A DNA stretch of 64,000 nucleotides from Streptomyces hygroscopicus (GCA_002021875.1 CP018627.1:2046001-2110000); one strand, 5' to 3'. Numbered from the stretch's first letter, positions 7,912 to 16,258 are shown. Made by a program: numbers and translations. The notes: generated by a model from the sequence alone, not told the origin.

Positions 7912-9813
7912 ATGGCACGAACCAGTCGGGCCGAAACGAGCGGGGACAGAGAGCGGGCGGCCTGGGAGGAGCCCGCCCGGCTGCTGGACGAGCGGGTGTG
8001 GCGACGCACCCTGCGCGTTCCGACGCGGGACGGGATCGTCCTGGCCGCCGATCTGTTCACCGCCGAGGAGCGGCCCGGGCCCCGTCCGGTCATCCTCGAG
8101 CGGACCCCCTACGGCCGCCGCGACATACGCGACTCCGACCGCAGCCGCCACGACGAGCCGGTGCCGACGCCGGAGGAGACCTCGGCGTTCTTCGTCCGCG
8201 CGGGGTACCACGTGGTGCGGCAGGACTGCCGGGGCCGCGGGGACTCGGACGGCACCTTCGTGAAGTATCTGGGCGAGGGGCCGGACGGCGCGGACACCAT
8301 CGACTGGATCGCCGCCCAGCCCTGGTGCGACGGCCGGGTGGCCATGATGGGGGTGTCCTACTCGGCGCACGCCCAGACGGCTGCCGCGGCCGAGTCCCCC
8401 ACCGGCCTGTCCGCGATGTTCATGGACTCCGGCGGCTTCGCCAGCGCCTACGAGGCCGGGATGCGGATGGGCGGCGCCTTCGAGCTCAAGCAGATCACCT
8501 GGGCCTTCCGGCACGGTGAGGAGAGCCCGGAGGCGGAGCGGGACCCGCTGGTGCGCAAGGCGTTCGCGGGGACGGATCTGCGCGACTGGTTCACCGTGCT
8601 GCCGTGGCGCACCGGCGTCTCCCCGCTGCGTCAGGTGGGGAGTTACGAGCGCTATCTGCTCGACCAGTGGCGGCATGACGCCTTCGGGGCGTACTGGCGC
8701 CAGCCGGCCATCTACGGGCGCGGCCACTACGACCGCTTCCCGGATGTGCCGACCCTGCACATGTCGAGCTGGTACGACCCGTATGTGCGCTCCACCATCG
8801 AGAACTTCACCGCCATGGGCCGTCTCAAGCGGTCCCCGGCGTATCTGGTGATGGGGCCGTGGAAGCACGGGCTGCGCTGTGTCACCTTCGCCGGTGATGT
8901 GGACTTCGGGCCCGCCGCGACGTTCAGCGGCAATGTGGACACTTCGTATCTGTCCTTCCGGCAGCGCTGGTTCGACGCGGTGCTGGGGGGCGGCGACCCG
9001 GAGTCGATCCCGCGGGTGCGGTATTTCCTGATGGGCGGCGGGGACGGCAGGCGCGACGAGGCCGGGCGGATGCGGCACGGCGGCCGGTGGCACACCGACA
9101 CCCAGTGGCCCCCGGCCGGGACCCGGGAGACCGCGTTCTACTGCCACACCTCGGGCGAGCTGAGCCGGGAGCGGCCGACGGCCGAACGGGCCTGGGTGGA
9201 GTACGACTTCGACCCGAACGACCCGGTGCCGACGCTGGGCGGCCAGGTCACCTCGGGGGAGCCGGTGATGGTGGGCGGCGCCTTCGACCAGGTGCCGGAC
9301 GAGCGGTTCTACGGTGCCCGGCCGCCGTATCTGCCGCTGAACTCCCGGCCCGATGTGATCTCGCTCGCCACCCCGCCGCTGGAGGAGCCGCTGGTGGTGG
9401 CCGGACCGGTCACGGCGCGGCTGTTCATCTCCTCCTCCGCGCCGGACACCGACTTCACGGTGAAGCTGGTCGATGTGTATCCGCCGAACGAGGACTATCC
9501 GCACGGCTTCGCGATGAACCTCACCGAGGGCATCTTCCGCTGCCGCTTCCATGAGTCGTTCGAGCGCCCGGAGCCGCTGGAGCCGGGCGAGGTGTACGAG
9601 ATCGAGATCCCGGCGCCGGACACGGCCAACCGCTTCGAGGCCGGGCACCGGCTGCGGGTGGACATCTCCTCCAGCGACTTCCCCCGGTTCGACGTCAATT
9701 CCAATACCGGGGTGCCGGAAGCGGTGAGCCGCCGCAAGGTGGTCGCCACCAACCGCGTCCACATGGACGCGGACCGCCCCTCGGCGGTGCTGCTGTGGAC
9801 CCAGCCGGGCTGA
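7912..9813 (+). CDS. CocE/NonD-family hydrolase (X-Pro dipeptidyl-peptidase S15 fold)
   Basis: A 633-residue alpha/beta hydrolase with no signal peptide. The triad candidates are S149 in GVSYSAH, D289 in SWYDPYV and H319 in GPWKHG, in the order typical of S15/CocE enzymes. The C-terminal jelly-roll domain (from about residue 430) is the X-Pro dipeptidyl-peptidase C-terminal type. Members hydrolyse X-Pro peptides, esters or beta-lactam side chains. Clustered with an amino-acid importer and a dipeptidase, peptide or amide cleavage after uptake is the likely role. ATG 7912 follows the upstream stop by 8 nt. Confidence 0.9.
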   Translation: MARTSRAETSGDRERAAWEEPARLLDERVWRRTLRVPTRDGIVLAADLFTAEERPGPRPVILERTPYGRRDIRDSDRSRHDEPVPTPEETSAFFVRAGYHVVRQDCRGRGDSDGTFVKYLGEGPDGADTIDWIAAQPWCDGRVAMMGVSYSAHAQTAAAAESPTGLSAMFMDSGGFASAYEAGMRMGGAFELKQITWAFRHGEESPEAERDPLVRKAFAGTDLRDWFTVLPWRTGVSPLRQVGSYERYLLDQWRHDAFGAYWRQPAIYGRGHYDRFPDVPTLHMSSWYDPYVRSTIENFTAMGRLKRSPAYLVMGPWKHGLRCVTFAGDVDFGPAATFSGNVDTSYLSFRQRWFDAVLGGGDPESIPRVRYFLMGGGDGRRDEAGRMRHGGRWHTDTQWPPAGTRETAFYCHTSGELSRERPTAERAWVEYDFDPNDPVPTLGGQVTSGEPVMVGGAFDQVPDERFYGARPPYLPLNSRPDVISLATPPLEEPLVVAGPVTARLFISSSAPDTDFTVKLVDVYPPNEDYPHGFAMNLTEGIFRCRFHESFERPEPLEPGEVYEIEIPAPDTANRFEAGHRLRVDISSSDFPRFDVNSNTGVPEAVSRRKVVATNRVHMDADRPSAVLLWTQPG

Positions 9814-9837
9814 CGGACCGCGGGCGCGCGGCCGTCA
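9811..9837. terminator. Bidirectional terminator spanning two convergent stop codons
   Basis: TGACGG (9811-9816) and CCGTCA (9832-9837) pair with GC-rich inner arms. The left arm contains the hydrolase TGA and the right arm contains the TGA of the minus-strand regulator, so one hairpin ends both genes. Confidence 0.65.
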
Positions 9838-10926
9838 CCGCATGATGGTCGCCAGCACGTCCTGCCCCAGCCGGAGCAGGGTGCTGGTGGCCAGCCGGTG
9901 GTAGACGTACTTGCCCTCGCGCTCGGACTCGATGAGCCCGGCGTCCCTGAGCTGGCGCAGGGTGCGGGAGACCTGCGTATCGGCGAGCCCCATCCGCTGG
10001 GCCAGTTCGGAGGTGGTGATGGGCTCGCCCAGCAGATGGCGGCACACCTCCATCCGGCCCAGGGACGCCAGTGCGGACATCCGGGCCCGCAGCTCCGCCT
10101 GGGTGAGCTGATCGGCCGTCCCGTCCTCCCGGGCGGCGAACTGGAGCACCACGGGGTGGGACTCCTCGTCCTTGACGGTCAGATGCGGCCAGACATGGAC
10201 GGAGGGGAGCAGGAAGAGCGGGCGTGGGCCGATCTCGATCTCGGCGACGGCCAGCTTGTCGTAGCGCACCCGCTCCCCGCCCCGGGAGACCACCGCCGTG
10301 GGGCTGAGCCCGGCCAGCACCTCGGCCAGACCCCGCCGCCGGATATCGCTGCGGACCCGGGCGGCGGCCGACTCCAGCCGGTCGCGGACCGTGCGCCACT
10401 CGGAGGCGAAGAACGCCTCGGCGCAGGAGTCGAGGAAGCACAGGAGCCGGCCGCGCAGCCTCTCGGGCGAGGCCACCAGATCGTGGGCCAGCTCCCCGCG
10501 CCGGATGGACCGCAGCTCGCACTGGGCCACATAGCGCTCGGCGGCCTCGGGGTCGGTGAGCAGGCTTCGGGCCGGGGGCACGGCCTCGCGGAAGCCGAGC
10601 ACTCCCTGGGAGCACAGGCCCACGAACTCCTCGAGCGGCAGCTTCTCCAGATGGCGCAGCTCGTCCTCGAAGGGCTGGTCCAGCGGAAGTCCCAGCGGAA
10701 ACAGCAGCCGGCAGCGGAGCCGGGCCCACAGCGGGGACAGGGCGCTCATCTCATGGGCGAGGGAGGGGGAGATCGCCATCCCGAGCCGGTGCGTCCAGCG
10801 CTGGGCCTCGGGGTGGTGGTCGGGCTCGGCCATGATGTGCAGCACCGACATGAGCTCGGCCAGCGCCGACCGGCCGACGTACACATCGGCCGGTCGTGCG
10901 CGCTGGAGGTTGAGCGTGATCCCCAC
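9835..10926 (-). CDS. ArsR-type winged-helix transcriptional regulator with long N-terminal domain
   Basis: A 363-residue regulator. The C-terminal part (about residues 300-346), ITTSELAQRMGLADTQVSRT followed by LRDAGLIESEREGKYVYHRL, is an ArsR-family winged helix. The N-terminal 280 residues form a mostly helical domain seen in a family of actinobacterial regulators (DUF5937-like); no metal-binding cysteine motif is visible, so metal sensing is unlikely. The start is GTG 10926. It converges with the peptide-utilisation locus and could control it, which is inference from position. Confidence 0.8.
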   Translation of the reverse strand: MGITLNLQRARPADVYVGRSALAELMSVLHIMAEPDHHPEAQRWTHRLGMAISPSLAHEMSALSPLWARLRCRLLFPLGLPLDQPFEDELRHLEKLPLEEFVGLCSQGVLGFREAVPPARSLLTDPEAAERYVAQCELRSIRRGELAHDLVASPERLRGRLLCFLDSCAEAFFASEWRTVRDRLESAAARVRSDIRRRGLAEVLAGLSPTAVVSRGGERVRYDKLAVAEIEIGPRPLFLLPSVHVWPHLTVKDEESHPVVLQFAAREDGTADQLTQAELRARMSALASLGRMEVCRHLLGEPITTSELAQRMGLADTQVSRTLRQLRDAGLIESEREGKYVYHRLATSTLLRLGQDVLATIMR

Positions 10927-10988
10927 ACCCGCACATTACTCGGCGGGTGACGGGCCCGACCGGGGAGTCTCCCGAATCGGCGCCGGAC

Positions 10989-11009
10989 CCCCAGGTCAGG
11001 GGCCTGGGG
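10989..11009 (-). terminator. Hairpin downstream of the gas-vesicle operon
   Basis: CCCCAGG / CCTGGGG with a 7-nt loop lies between gvpK and the regulator gene. Further GC-rich repeats up to the gvpK stop may strengthen it. Confidence 0.5.
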
Positions 11010-11035
11010 CGGCCGGGGCCGGTGGCGGGGCCCGG

Positions 11036-11335
11036 TCAGTCGCGGGGCAGCAGGGGGCCCAGCGGGCCCAGATCCAGGTTGAGGTCGTCCTCGGTCAGCC
11101 CGAAATGCTCCCGCAGCTCGGCCATGTTCCGCTCCAGGGCCATCAACGTCAGCCCGAGCTTCTCTATCTGCTCATCGCTGATGCCGCCCTGCTCGACGCG
11201 GCGCAGCGCCTGCCGCTCCATGAGCTGCCGTAGCAGTTCGACGATGGTGAGCACCAGACCGGCCAGGCTCTTGCGGACCGACTCCTCGTCCACTTCGATC
11301 CGCCGACCGGGCCGGGGAGCGCGGTCATCCGTCAT
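11036..11335 (-). CDS. gvpK: Gas vesicle protein GvpK
   Basis: A 99-residue protein, the last gene of the gas-vesicle operon. RIEVDEESVRKSLAGLVLTI, ELLRQLMERQALRRVEQGGI and DEQIEKLGLTLMALERNMAE are the conserved GvpK helices. GvpK is an essential accessory factor of vesicle assembly with incompletely known function. The start at 11335 overlaps the end of the preceding gvpS-like gene by 11 nt, so translation is probably coupled. Confidence 0.93.
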   Translation of the reverse strand: MTDDRAPRPGRRIEVDEESVRKSLAGLVLTIVELLRQLMERQALRRVEQGGISDEQIEKLGLTLMALERNMAELREHFGLTEDDLNLDLGPLGPLLPRD

Positions 11336-11537
11336 GGCGGACCCCCTCCCTTCCTCCTCGTTCCTCCTCCTCGTTCTCCACCCGTACGGAGGCGATCAGG
11401 GCGCGCAGGGAGATCCGCACCAGGTCGATGTCGGCGATGGTCAGGGTGATCTCCCCCGCGATCACCACGCCTCCGGCCAGCACCCGGTCGAGCAGGTCGA
11501 CCAGGGCCACCTCCCTGCGCTCGATCGCACGGGTCAC
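11325..11537 (-). CDS. gvpS: GvpA/J-family gas vesicle protein (GvpS-like)
   Basis: A 70-residue member of the GvpA fold family: VALVDLLDRVLAGGVVIAGE, then ITLTIADIDLVRISLRALIA, then a short acidic tail. GTG 11537 overlaps the gvpL stop (GTGA). It is the third GvpA-type paralogue in the operon and the shortest. In Streptomyces gvp clusters the copy between gvpL and gvpK is called gvpS. A minor shell or nucleation role is assumed from family membership. Confidence 0.85.
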   Translation of the reverse strand: MTRAIERREVALVDLLDRVLAGGVVIAGEITLTIADIDLVRISLRALIASVRVENEEEERGGREGVRHDG

Positions 11538-12370
11538 GACGGCGCCTCCTTGGGCCGGGCCTCTCCTTCCTGTCCTTCCTGTCCTTCCTGTCCTTCCCGC
11601 TTCGGTGGAGCGGTGAAGGAGTAAGGCGGCCAGGGGCCGCTGACCTCCAGGGTGAAGGCGAGGTAGCGCTCCCCCAGCGCGGTCACCAGGGCGGTGAACT
11701 CCTCGGTGAGACCGTCGGGTACCAGATAGGAGTTGTTCAGCACCATCCATCCCTCGTAGGCGGCCAGCGCGGTGTCCTGCGGTGGATGGGCGGCCGTCGC
11801 CACCGCCAGCGCGGCGAGGGAGGCGTGGATCTCCTCCGCCCGCTCGGTCGCCCGCAGATGCGCGGTCTCCTGGTCCTGCCGCTGGGCCCGCCGGCGCAGC
11901 AGATAGGCGGTGCCGGGGCTGTCCTCGCCGCCGGCGGGCTCGTCCGGGTCGGGCAGGAAGGACCTGGGGTCGACATACGCCTTGACGCCCCACTCGGTGC
12001 GGCCCGCCACCCGCCGCAGCGTGGCCGCGAAGTCCTCCCGGCGCTCCTGGAGCATCGCGCGGACCCGGTCGTCGTCGTGGTAGAGCGTGGCGAAGCGCAA
12101 CGGGATGACCTGGCCCTGGCGGGCCACGCCGTTGATCACCCGGTGATGGGCGCGGGCCGTGCGCTCCAGCCACTCCAGGTCCTCCAGATGGCCGCGCAGC
12201 GCGTCCTCGTCGAACTCCTCCAGGGGTACGGAGCCCACGACGGCGGCCAGCCCCGCCTTCTCCACCAGGCGCACCGGCTCGTCCGCCACGCCGGTGAGCC
12301 CCTGCGGCGGGGCGCCGCCCTCGGGGGCGGCCGTCACCGCGTACAGCCAGGTGGCGAGGGAATCGGTCAC
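11534..12370 (-). CDS. gvpL: Gas vesicle protein GvpL/GvpF family
   Basis: A 278-residue cytosolic assembly factor starting at GTG 12370, which overlaps the gvpJ stop. Family hallmarks are WLYAVTAAPEG at the N-terminus, the VIPLRFATLYHDDDRVRAML segment in the middle, and NNSYLVPDGLTEEFTALVTA near the end. It is homologous to the gvpF product of the same operon but diverged. GvpF/L proteins bind GvpA and chaperone vesicle assembly. The C-terminus carries GQEGQEGQEG encoded by four 9-bp repeats. Confidence 0.92.
   Translation of the reverse strand: MTDSLATWLYAVTAAPEGGAPPQGLTGVADEPVRLVEKAGLAAVVGSVPLEEFDEDALRGHLEDLEWLERTARAHHRVINGVARQGQVIPLRFATLYHDDDRVRAMLQERREDFAATLRRVAGRTEWGVKAYVDPRSFLPDPDEPAGGEDSPGTAYLLRRRAQRQDQETAHLRATERAEEIHASLAALAVATAAHPPQDTALAAYEGWMVLNNSYLVPDGLTEEFTALVTALGERYLAFTLEVSGPWPPYSFTAPPKREGQEGQEGQEGEARPKEAPS
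11564..11599. repeat. Four tandem 9-bp repeats inside the gvpL 3' end
   Basis: TCCTTCCTG is present three times and TCCTTCCCG once, back to back. In frame they encode Gly-Gln-Glu repeats near the GvpL C-terminus, about 10 codons before the stop. Copy number could vary by slippage without a frameshift. Confidence 0.9.
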
Positions 12371-12747
12371 CGTTCGTCCTCCCGCTCCGCGCCGCGGTCC
12401 ATCTCGCGCGCGCCGGGGCCGTCCTCCAGCTCGCCGACGCGCCGCCGCAGCCGCTCGTTCTCCTCCAGGACGTCCCGGGCGCCGGAGGAGAGCGTGGGGT
12501 CGTGCTCCCACCAGTCGATGCCCATCTCCTTGGCCCGGTCCACGGAGGCGACCAGCAGCCGGATCTTGATCGTCAGCAGTTCGATGTCCAGCAGATTGAT
12601 CTGGATGTCACCGGCGATGACGATGCCCTTGTCGAGCACCCGCTCCAGGATGTCGGCCAGGCTGGAGGGCTCGGATCCGCGGCGGGCCGGTTCACGTGCG
12701 CCGCCGGTGCGCCGGACCGGAGCGTTCCAGTCGGAGCTCTGGTTCAT
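12367..12747 (-). CDS. gvpJ: Gas vesicle protein GvpJ
   Basis: A 126-residue GvpA-family protein. SSLADILERVLDKGIVIAGD, INLLDIELLTIKIRLLVASV and KEMGIDWWEHDP, the tryptophan-containing tail, identify GvpJ rather than the major shell protein. The start overlaps the gvpO stop (ATGA at 12744-12747) and the stop overlaps the gvpL start (GTGA). The C-terminal 40 residues are charged and probably disordered or coiled. GvpJ is a minor component needed for nucleation. Confidence 0.92.
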   Translation of the reverse strand: MNQSSDWNAPVRRTGGAREPARRGSEPSSLADILERVLDKGIVIAGDIQINLLDIELLTIKIRLLVASVDRAKEMGIDWWEHDPTLSSGARDVLEENERLRRRVGELEDGPGAREMDRGAEREDER

Positions 12748-13175
12748 GTCCGGTCCTCCCCCCTGCCCCGGTAGTAGCGCTCGGTGCGGCGATAGGAGGC
12801 GAGTTCGCCGCTGTCGTCCAGCTCGACCTGGTACTCGGCGAGGATGTCGGTGGAGTCCGGTATCCGGTGGGTCTCGACGACCTCGATGCCGATGACCCAG
12901 CCGTCCTTCCCACGCTCCAGCGAGGTGACGCCCTCCGCGGCCCGCCCGGTGAGCCCCTCCACATGGCGCGCCGCACGCCGCGCGGCGTCACGGGCGTCGA
13001 GGGCGGGACGGCGGGGCCGGGGCCGCTCCCGCTCATGGCCCTGCTCGGGCCGGTCCCCTTCCTCACGGGGCCGGGTGCGCGGCCGCTCCTCGTGGTGGCG
13101 TTCGTCGCGGTGGCGATCCTCGTCGCGGCGATCCTCACGGCGGCGCTCCTCGCGAGGCCGTTCCTCGGGGGGCAC
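12744..13175 (-). CDS. gvpO: Gas vesicle protein GvpO with highly charged N-terminal extension
   Basis: A 143-residue protein. The C-terminal half, from about residue 60 (ARRAARHVEGLTGRAAEG through VIGIEVVETHRIPDSTDILA to ELASYRRTERYYRG), matches GvpO. The first 60 residues are almost purely Arg/Glu/Asp/His and look disordered. The start is GTG 13175, preceded by GGAGG that overlaps the end of gvpG. In S. coelicolor gvpO leads the operon, whereas here it sits between gvpG and gvpJ. Confidence 0.9.
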   Translation of the reverse strand: MPPEERPREERRREDRRDEDRHRDERHHEERPRTRPREEGDRPEQGHERERPRPRRPALDARDAARRAARHVEGLTGRAAEGVTSLERGKDGWVIGIEVVETHRIPDSTDILAEYQVELDDSGELASYRRTERYYRGRGEDRT

Positions 13176-13178
13176 GGC

Positions 13179-13430
13179 TCATACCTCCATGCCCCCGCCG
13201 GGCGGCCCCTGGGACATCAGCCTGCGAACCAGCTCGTCCTCCTCGCGGGCCGCCTCCTCCTCGGTGAGCTCTCCGCTCTCCCGGGCCTCCGCGACCTCTT
13301 CCAGCCGCTGCTTGATCACCTCGGGGTCGTAAAGCTGCCGATGGGCCTCGTCATGGAGCCGCTCGGCGACCCAGACGACACCTCGCACCGGGGCCAGCGG
13401 CAGCGTGGCCAGGCCGGTGAACAGTCCCAT
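13179..13430 (-). CDS. gvpG: Gas vesicle protein GvpG
   Basis: An 83-residue protein: LATLPLAPVRGVVWVAERLH followed by the EVIKQRLEEVAEARESGELT helix and an acidic EEEAAREEDELVRRL segment, the standard GvpG pattern. It is a soluble accessory factor that in other systems joins GvpF-GvpA complexes. It follows gvpF by 2 nt on the same strand. Confidence 0.93.
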   Translation of the reverse strand: MGLFTGLATLPLAPVRGVVWVAERLHDEAHRQLYDPEVIKQRLEEVAEARESGELTEEEAAREEDELVRRLMSQGPPGGGMEV

Positions 13431-13432
13431 GG

Positions 13433-14218
13433 CTACTCGTCGCCTTCCTCTCCTTCGAGCAGTGCGTCGGCCACGAAGTCGTACGGCGCCAGCGGGCCGA
13501 GCAGCCGCAACCGGACCCGGCCGTGCCAGTGCTCGGCGAGCTCCTCGGCCGCCTCCTCGAACGCCTGCCGCTTCGCGTCCTCCACCAGGAACGAGGCGTT
13601 GACCAGCCCTTCGGCGGACGCCGCCTCCTGCGACACCGAGCCCAACGCATACGGCCCCAGCCGCCGGTCGAGCTCCAGCGCGTCCACGCTCCGCTTCGCG
13701 TCGATGGTGTCCAGGACGAGTCGGCCGAGCTGGATCCGCTGCTCGTACCCCTCCTCCTCCGGCAGCCCCCGCAGCTCCTCGCGGAGCCGTCTGGCCTCCG
13801 GCTGTTCGGTCACCACCTCGCGCAAGACCGCGTCCTGCTCATACCGGGCCCGCACGGTGAGCTGCGAGCGGCCGCGGAGCCGGTCCAGGCCGCGGGCGAA
13901 GTCGTCATGCCCCTCGGCCAGCAGCTCGTCGGTCACCGCGGCGGTGTCGCGTACCACGGTGCCGAAGCGGAACGGCAGCACCGGTGGGCCCTGCTCGGCC
14001 AGGCTGTCCAGCACCTTGGCATGGGTGCGCAGATCCTCGGGGGTGCCCAGCGGCTTGCCGACGGGCACCTCGCTGACCACCGCGGCCTGACCGTGGTGGC
14101 GGACCAGGGTCACCGGGGCCTCCGGATCCCCGACGGCGGGCAGGCCCTCGACCGACTCATCGGTCCGGTCGTCCGAGACGACCCCGTAGACATAGCAGGC
14201 ACGTGCGTCCTCGGCCAT
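13433..14218 (-). CDS. gvpF: Gas vesicle protein GvpF
   Basis: A 261-residue assembly factor. ATG 14218 overlaps the gvpA stop (TGATG); a GTG one codon earlier is equally possible. ACYVYGVVSDD at the N-terminus, PVLPFRFGTVVRDTAAVTDE in the middle and VNASFLVEDAKRQAFEEAAE in the C-terminal domain define GvpF/L. It binds GvpA monomers, which fits translation directly after gvpA. Confidence 0.92.
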   Translation of the reverse strand: MAEDARACYVYGVVSDDRTDESVEGLPAVGDPEAPVTLVRHHGQAAVVSEVPVGKPLGTPEDLRTHAKVLDSLAEQGPPVLPFRFGTVVRDTAAVTDELLAEGHDDFARGLDRLRGRSQLTVRARYEQDAVLREVVTEQPEARRLREELRGLPEEEGYEQRIQLGRLVLDTIDAKRSVDALELDRRLGPYALGSVSQEAASAEGLVNASFLVEDAKRQAFEEAAEELAEHWHGRVRLRLLGPLAPYDFVADALLEGEEGDE

Positions 14219-14679
14219 CACCGCTCGCGCTCCCTGTGACTGGTGGAACCCCTCGTGCGCCGGGGCCTGCCCCGCTCCTCGGGCTCGGGCTCCCGGTCCT
14301 CGTCGTCATCGTCGTCATCGTCCTGCAGCAGATCCGAGACCGATTCCTTGACGCCTTCCAGGGCGCCCTTGGTCTTCTTCTTGCCGCCGCCCTCGCGGAG
14401 GTCGTCCATGAGGCCGGGCAGACCATGGGTCTCGGTGCCGCTGCGGGCGAGGTCGAGTCGGTTGGTCGCCTCCGCGAACCGCAGATACGTGTCCACGCTG
14501 GCGACGACGATCCGGGCGTCGATGGTCAGGAGCTCGATGCCCACCAGGGACACCCGCACATACACATCGATGACCAGGCCCTTGTCCAGGATGAGGTCGA
14601 CCACGTCGACCAGGGCGCTGGAACTCGCCCGGTCCAGATACTGGCTCTGCTGCTGGCGTGCTACGGTCACCGCGCTCAC
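14218..14679 (-). CDS. gvpA: Gas vesicle structural protein GvpA with long charged C-terminal tail
   Basis: A 153-residue protein. The core [20 protein letters not shown] through [20 protein letters not shown] (about residues 22-67) is the conserved amphipathic shell fold. After it comes an extension of about 70 residues, including a run of seven aspartates and an Arg/Glu-rich end. The major shell protein of buoyant bacteria is usually only about 70-80 residues. The start is GTG 14679 with only a weak ribosome-binding site. The tail would lie on one face of a shell, or prevent a classical one. Confidence 0.92.
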   Translation of the reverse strand: MSAVTVARQQQSQYLDRASSSALVDVVDLILDKGLVIDVYVRVSLVGIELLTIDARIVVASVDTYLRFAEATNRLDLARSGTETHGLPGLMDDLREGGGKKKTKGALEGVKESVSDLLQDDDDDDDEDREPEPEERGRPRRTRGSTSHRERER

Positions 14680-14700
14680 CCGTTCCCGGGGCGGGATCCC

Positions 14701-15705
14701 TCAGCGGCGCGTGCGGCGCCGCGCGGGCTCCTCGTCCTCGTACTCCTCCTCGTCTTCGTCCCGGGGCTCCTCGTCCTCGTACTCCTCGGACTCCTCGGGC
14801 TCTTCCTCCTCGTCGTACTCCTCGCGCTCCTCGCCTTCCTCGCCTTCCCCCTCCTCTCGCTCGTCCCCCTCCACGACCTCGCCGTCGTGCACCACACCGC
14901 GCCAGCCCACGACCTCGTCGGGGTCGAGCAGCACCTCGCGCATGAGATGACGGCGGAAGTGCTTCAACTCCAGACGCACCCGGCGGCCCTGGGCGCGCCA
15001 GAGGTTGCCGGTGCGCTCCATGAAGCCCTGCGGCCAGTACTCCAGGACGAACAGGATCCGGGTGAGCTCGGGGGCCAGCTCATGGAAGGTGATCGTGCCG
15101 TCGACATGGCCCTTGTCGGCCCGAGACGTCCAGATGATCCGCTTGTCGGGCACCTGCTCGACGACCTCTGCCTGCCACTTGCGGTGCGACCAGAAGACCT
15201 GGGCCTTCCACTCGGATTCCGTCCCGGGCCCGTCCTCGTCCTCACCCTCCTCCTCGCCCTGGTTCTGGACGTCCTCGACCTTCTTCATGTACGAGGGGAA
15301 GTTCTCCCACTCCGTCCAGAGGTTGTAGGTGAGGGAGAGGGGCGCGCCCACGTCGATCTGCTCCACGATGTTGGTGACCTTGAGCTTCTTGCCGCCCTTG
15401 CCGCCACCGTCGCCGCCACCGCCGAGGCCCGGGATGAAGCTCTTGGCCTTGTCGACGACCTTTTCCTTGACCTGGTCCTTGACCTTCTCCTTGATCTGCT
15501 CCTTGGCCGTGTCGACGACCTTGCCCTTGACCTGGTCCAGTCCGCCCTTCAGCGCGCCCGTCCCGGGGTTGCCCCCCAGGTGGGTGACCGATTCCAGAGC
15601 CTTTTCGCCCAGCGCCATCAGCAGGCCCTGTGCTTCCTTCGCCAGGCGGTCGGTGGGCAGCGCGCCGCGCCCACCGGCCCGTCCCTTGGGGGTTTCCTCA
15701 GCCAT
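14701..15705 (-). CDS. SRPBCC/START-like protein of the gas-vesicle operon, with acidic tail
   Basis: A 334-residue protein. ATG 15705 follows AGAGGTGAGGG and overlaps the preceding stop. Residues 1-100 contain a Lys-rich helical segment of KEQIKEKVKDQVKEKV type. About 105-255 form a polyketide-cyclase/START-like (SRPBCC) domain: VTNIVEQIDVGAPLSLTYNL, WTEWENFPSYMKKVEDVQ, FVLEYWPQGFMERTGNLWRA. The last 70 residues are almost all Glu/Asp before a basic RRRTRR end. Such genes recur in actinobacterial gvp operons; the function is unknown, and lipid or hydrophobic-ligand binding is a family-level guess. Confidence 0.82.
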   Translation of the reverse strand: MAEETPKGRAGGRGALPTDRLAKEAQGLLMALGEKALESVTHLGGNPGTGALKGGLDQVKGKVVDTAKEQIKEKVKDQVKEKVVDKAKSFIPGLGGGGDGGGKGGKKLKVTNIVEQIDVGAPLSLTYNLWTEWENFPSYMKKVEDVQNQGEEEGEDEDGPGTESEWKAQVFWSHRKWQAEVVEQVPDKRIIWTSRADKGHVDGTITFHELAPELTRILFVLEYWPQGFMERTGNLWRAQGRRVRLELKHFRRHLMREVLLDPDEVVGWRGVVHDGEVVEGDEREEGEGEEGEEREEYDEEEEPEESEEYEDEEPRDEDEEEYEDEEPARRRTRR

Positions 15706-16171
15706 GGCCCTCACCTCTGGCTTCGTCGCGCGGGCCCTTCGGAGCCGTCCGCTTCCTGGCCTGCGCCGGACGGTCGGCCGGCTTGCGCTGCTGCTTGCCG
15801 GTGCGCTCGCGTGGCTCGCGCTCCTCCTGCTCGTCCGGCTCCTCGTCCTCCCCGGCCTCCGGCTCCCCGCCCCCCGCGCCGCCGGTGCGCAGCGCCGTGG
15901 CGCGGTGCTCCAGCCGGTCGCTCAGGGCGTCGATGCGGCTACTGGCCGCCGACATGGCCGCCTCCCGACCCGCGGAGACCAGCCGGCTGCCGATCTCCTG
16001 GCCCAGCTTGCCGAGCTCGGAGGACTTCAGTGCCTGGGCGCCCGGTGGGCTGATACCGGAGAGCCGCTTGCCCGCGGCGAGACCGGCGAGGCCGAGGACC
16101 AAGGTCCCCCTGTGGCCGCGCCCGAAGAGATAGCCACTGACGAAGGCCAGCGCCACCCGGGAGTTCTTCAT
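15698..16171 (-). CDS. Gas-vesicle operon membrane-associated protein, first gene
   Basis: A 157-residue protein. ATG 16171 is preceded by GGGAGGAGG, the strongest ribosome-binding site of the operon. The N-terminus has a short hydrophobic, glycine-rich helix pair (VALAFVSGYLFGRGHRGTLV, LGLAGLAAGK), followed by an amphipathic helix. The C-terminal 60 residues are charged: an acidic block, then a Lys/Arg/Pro-rich block. It could anchor the cluster products at a membrane. It corresponds in position to accessory genes of Streptomyces gvp clusters, but I cannot assign a letter. Confidence 0.7.
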   Translation of the reverse strand: MKNSRVALAFVSGYLFGRGHRGTLVLGLAGLAAGKRLSGISPPGAQALKSSELGKLGQEIGSRLVSAGREAAMSAASSRIDALSDRLEHRATALRTGGAGGGEPEAGEDEEPDEQEEREPRERTGKQQRKPADRPAQARKRTAPKGPRDEARGEGHG

Positions 16172-16258
16172 GGTCGCTCCTCCTCCCGGAGCTGAACGAG
16201 ACAGCCGCTCGGGTACGTATAGCCAAGTATGGTGCATTTCACCCTATTAAGTGACCCG

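Noticed and set aside
14290..14330. Aspartate run in gvpA as a frameshift artefact
   Set aside because: The frame stays open to a stop that overlaps the next start (TGATG), and charged tails recur in neighbouring gvp genes, so the extension appears real.
16172..16258. Promoter for the gas-vesicle operon
   Set aside because: TATACG and CATACT occur on the minus strand but neither has a convincing -35 partner, so no promoter is claimed.
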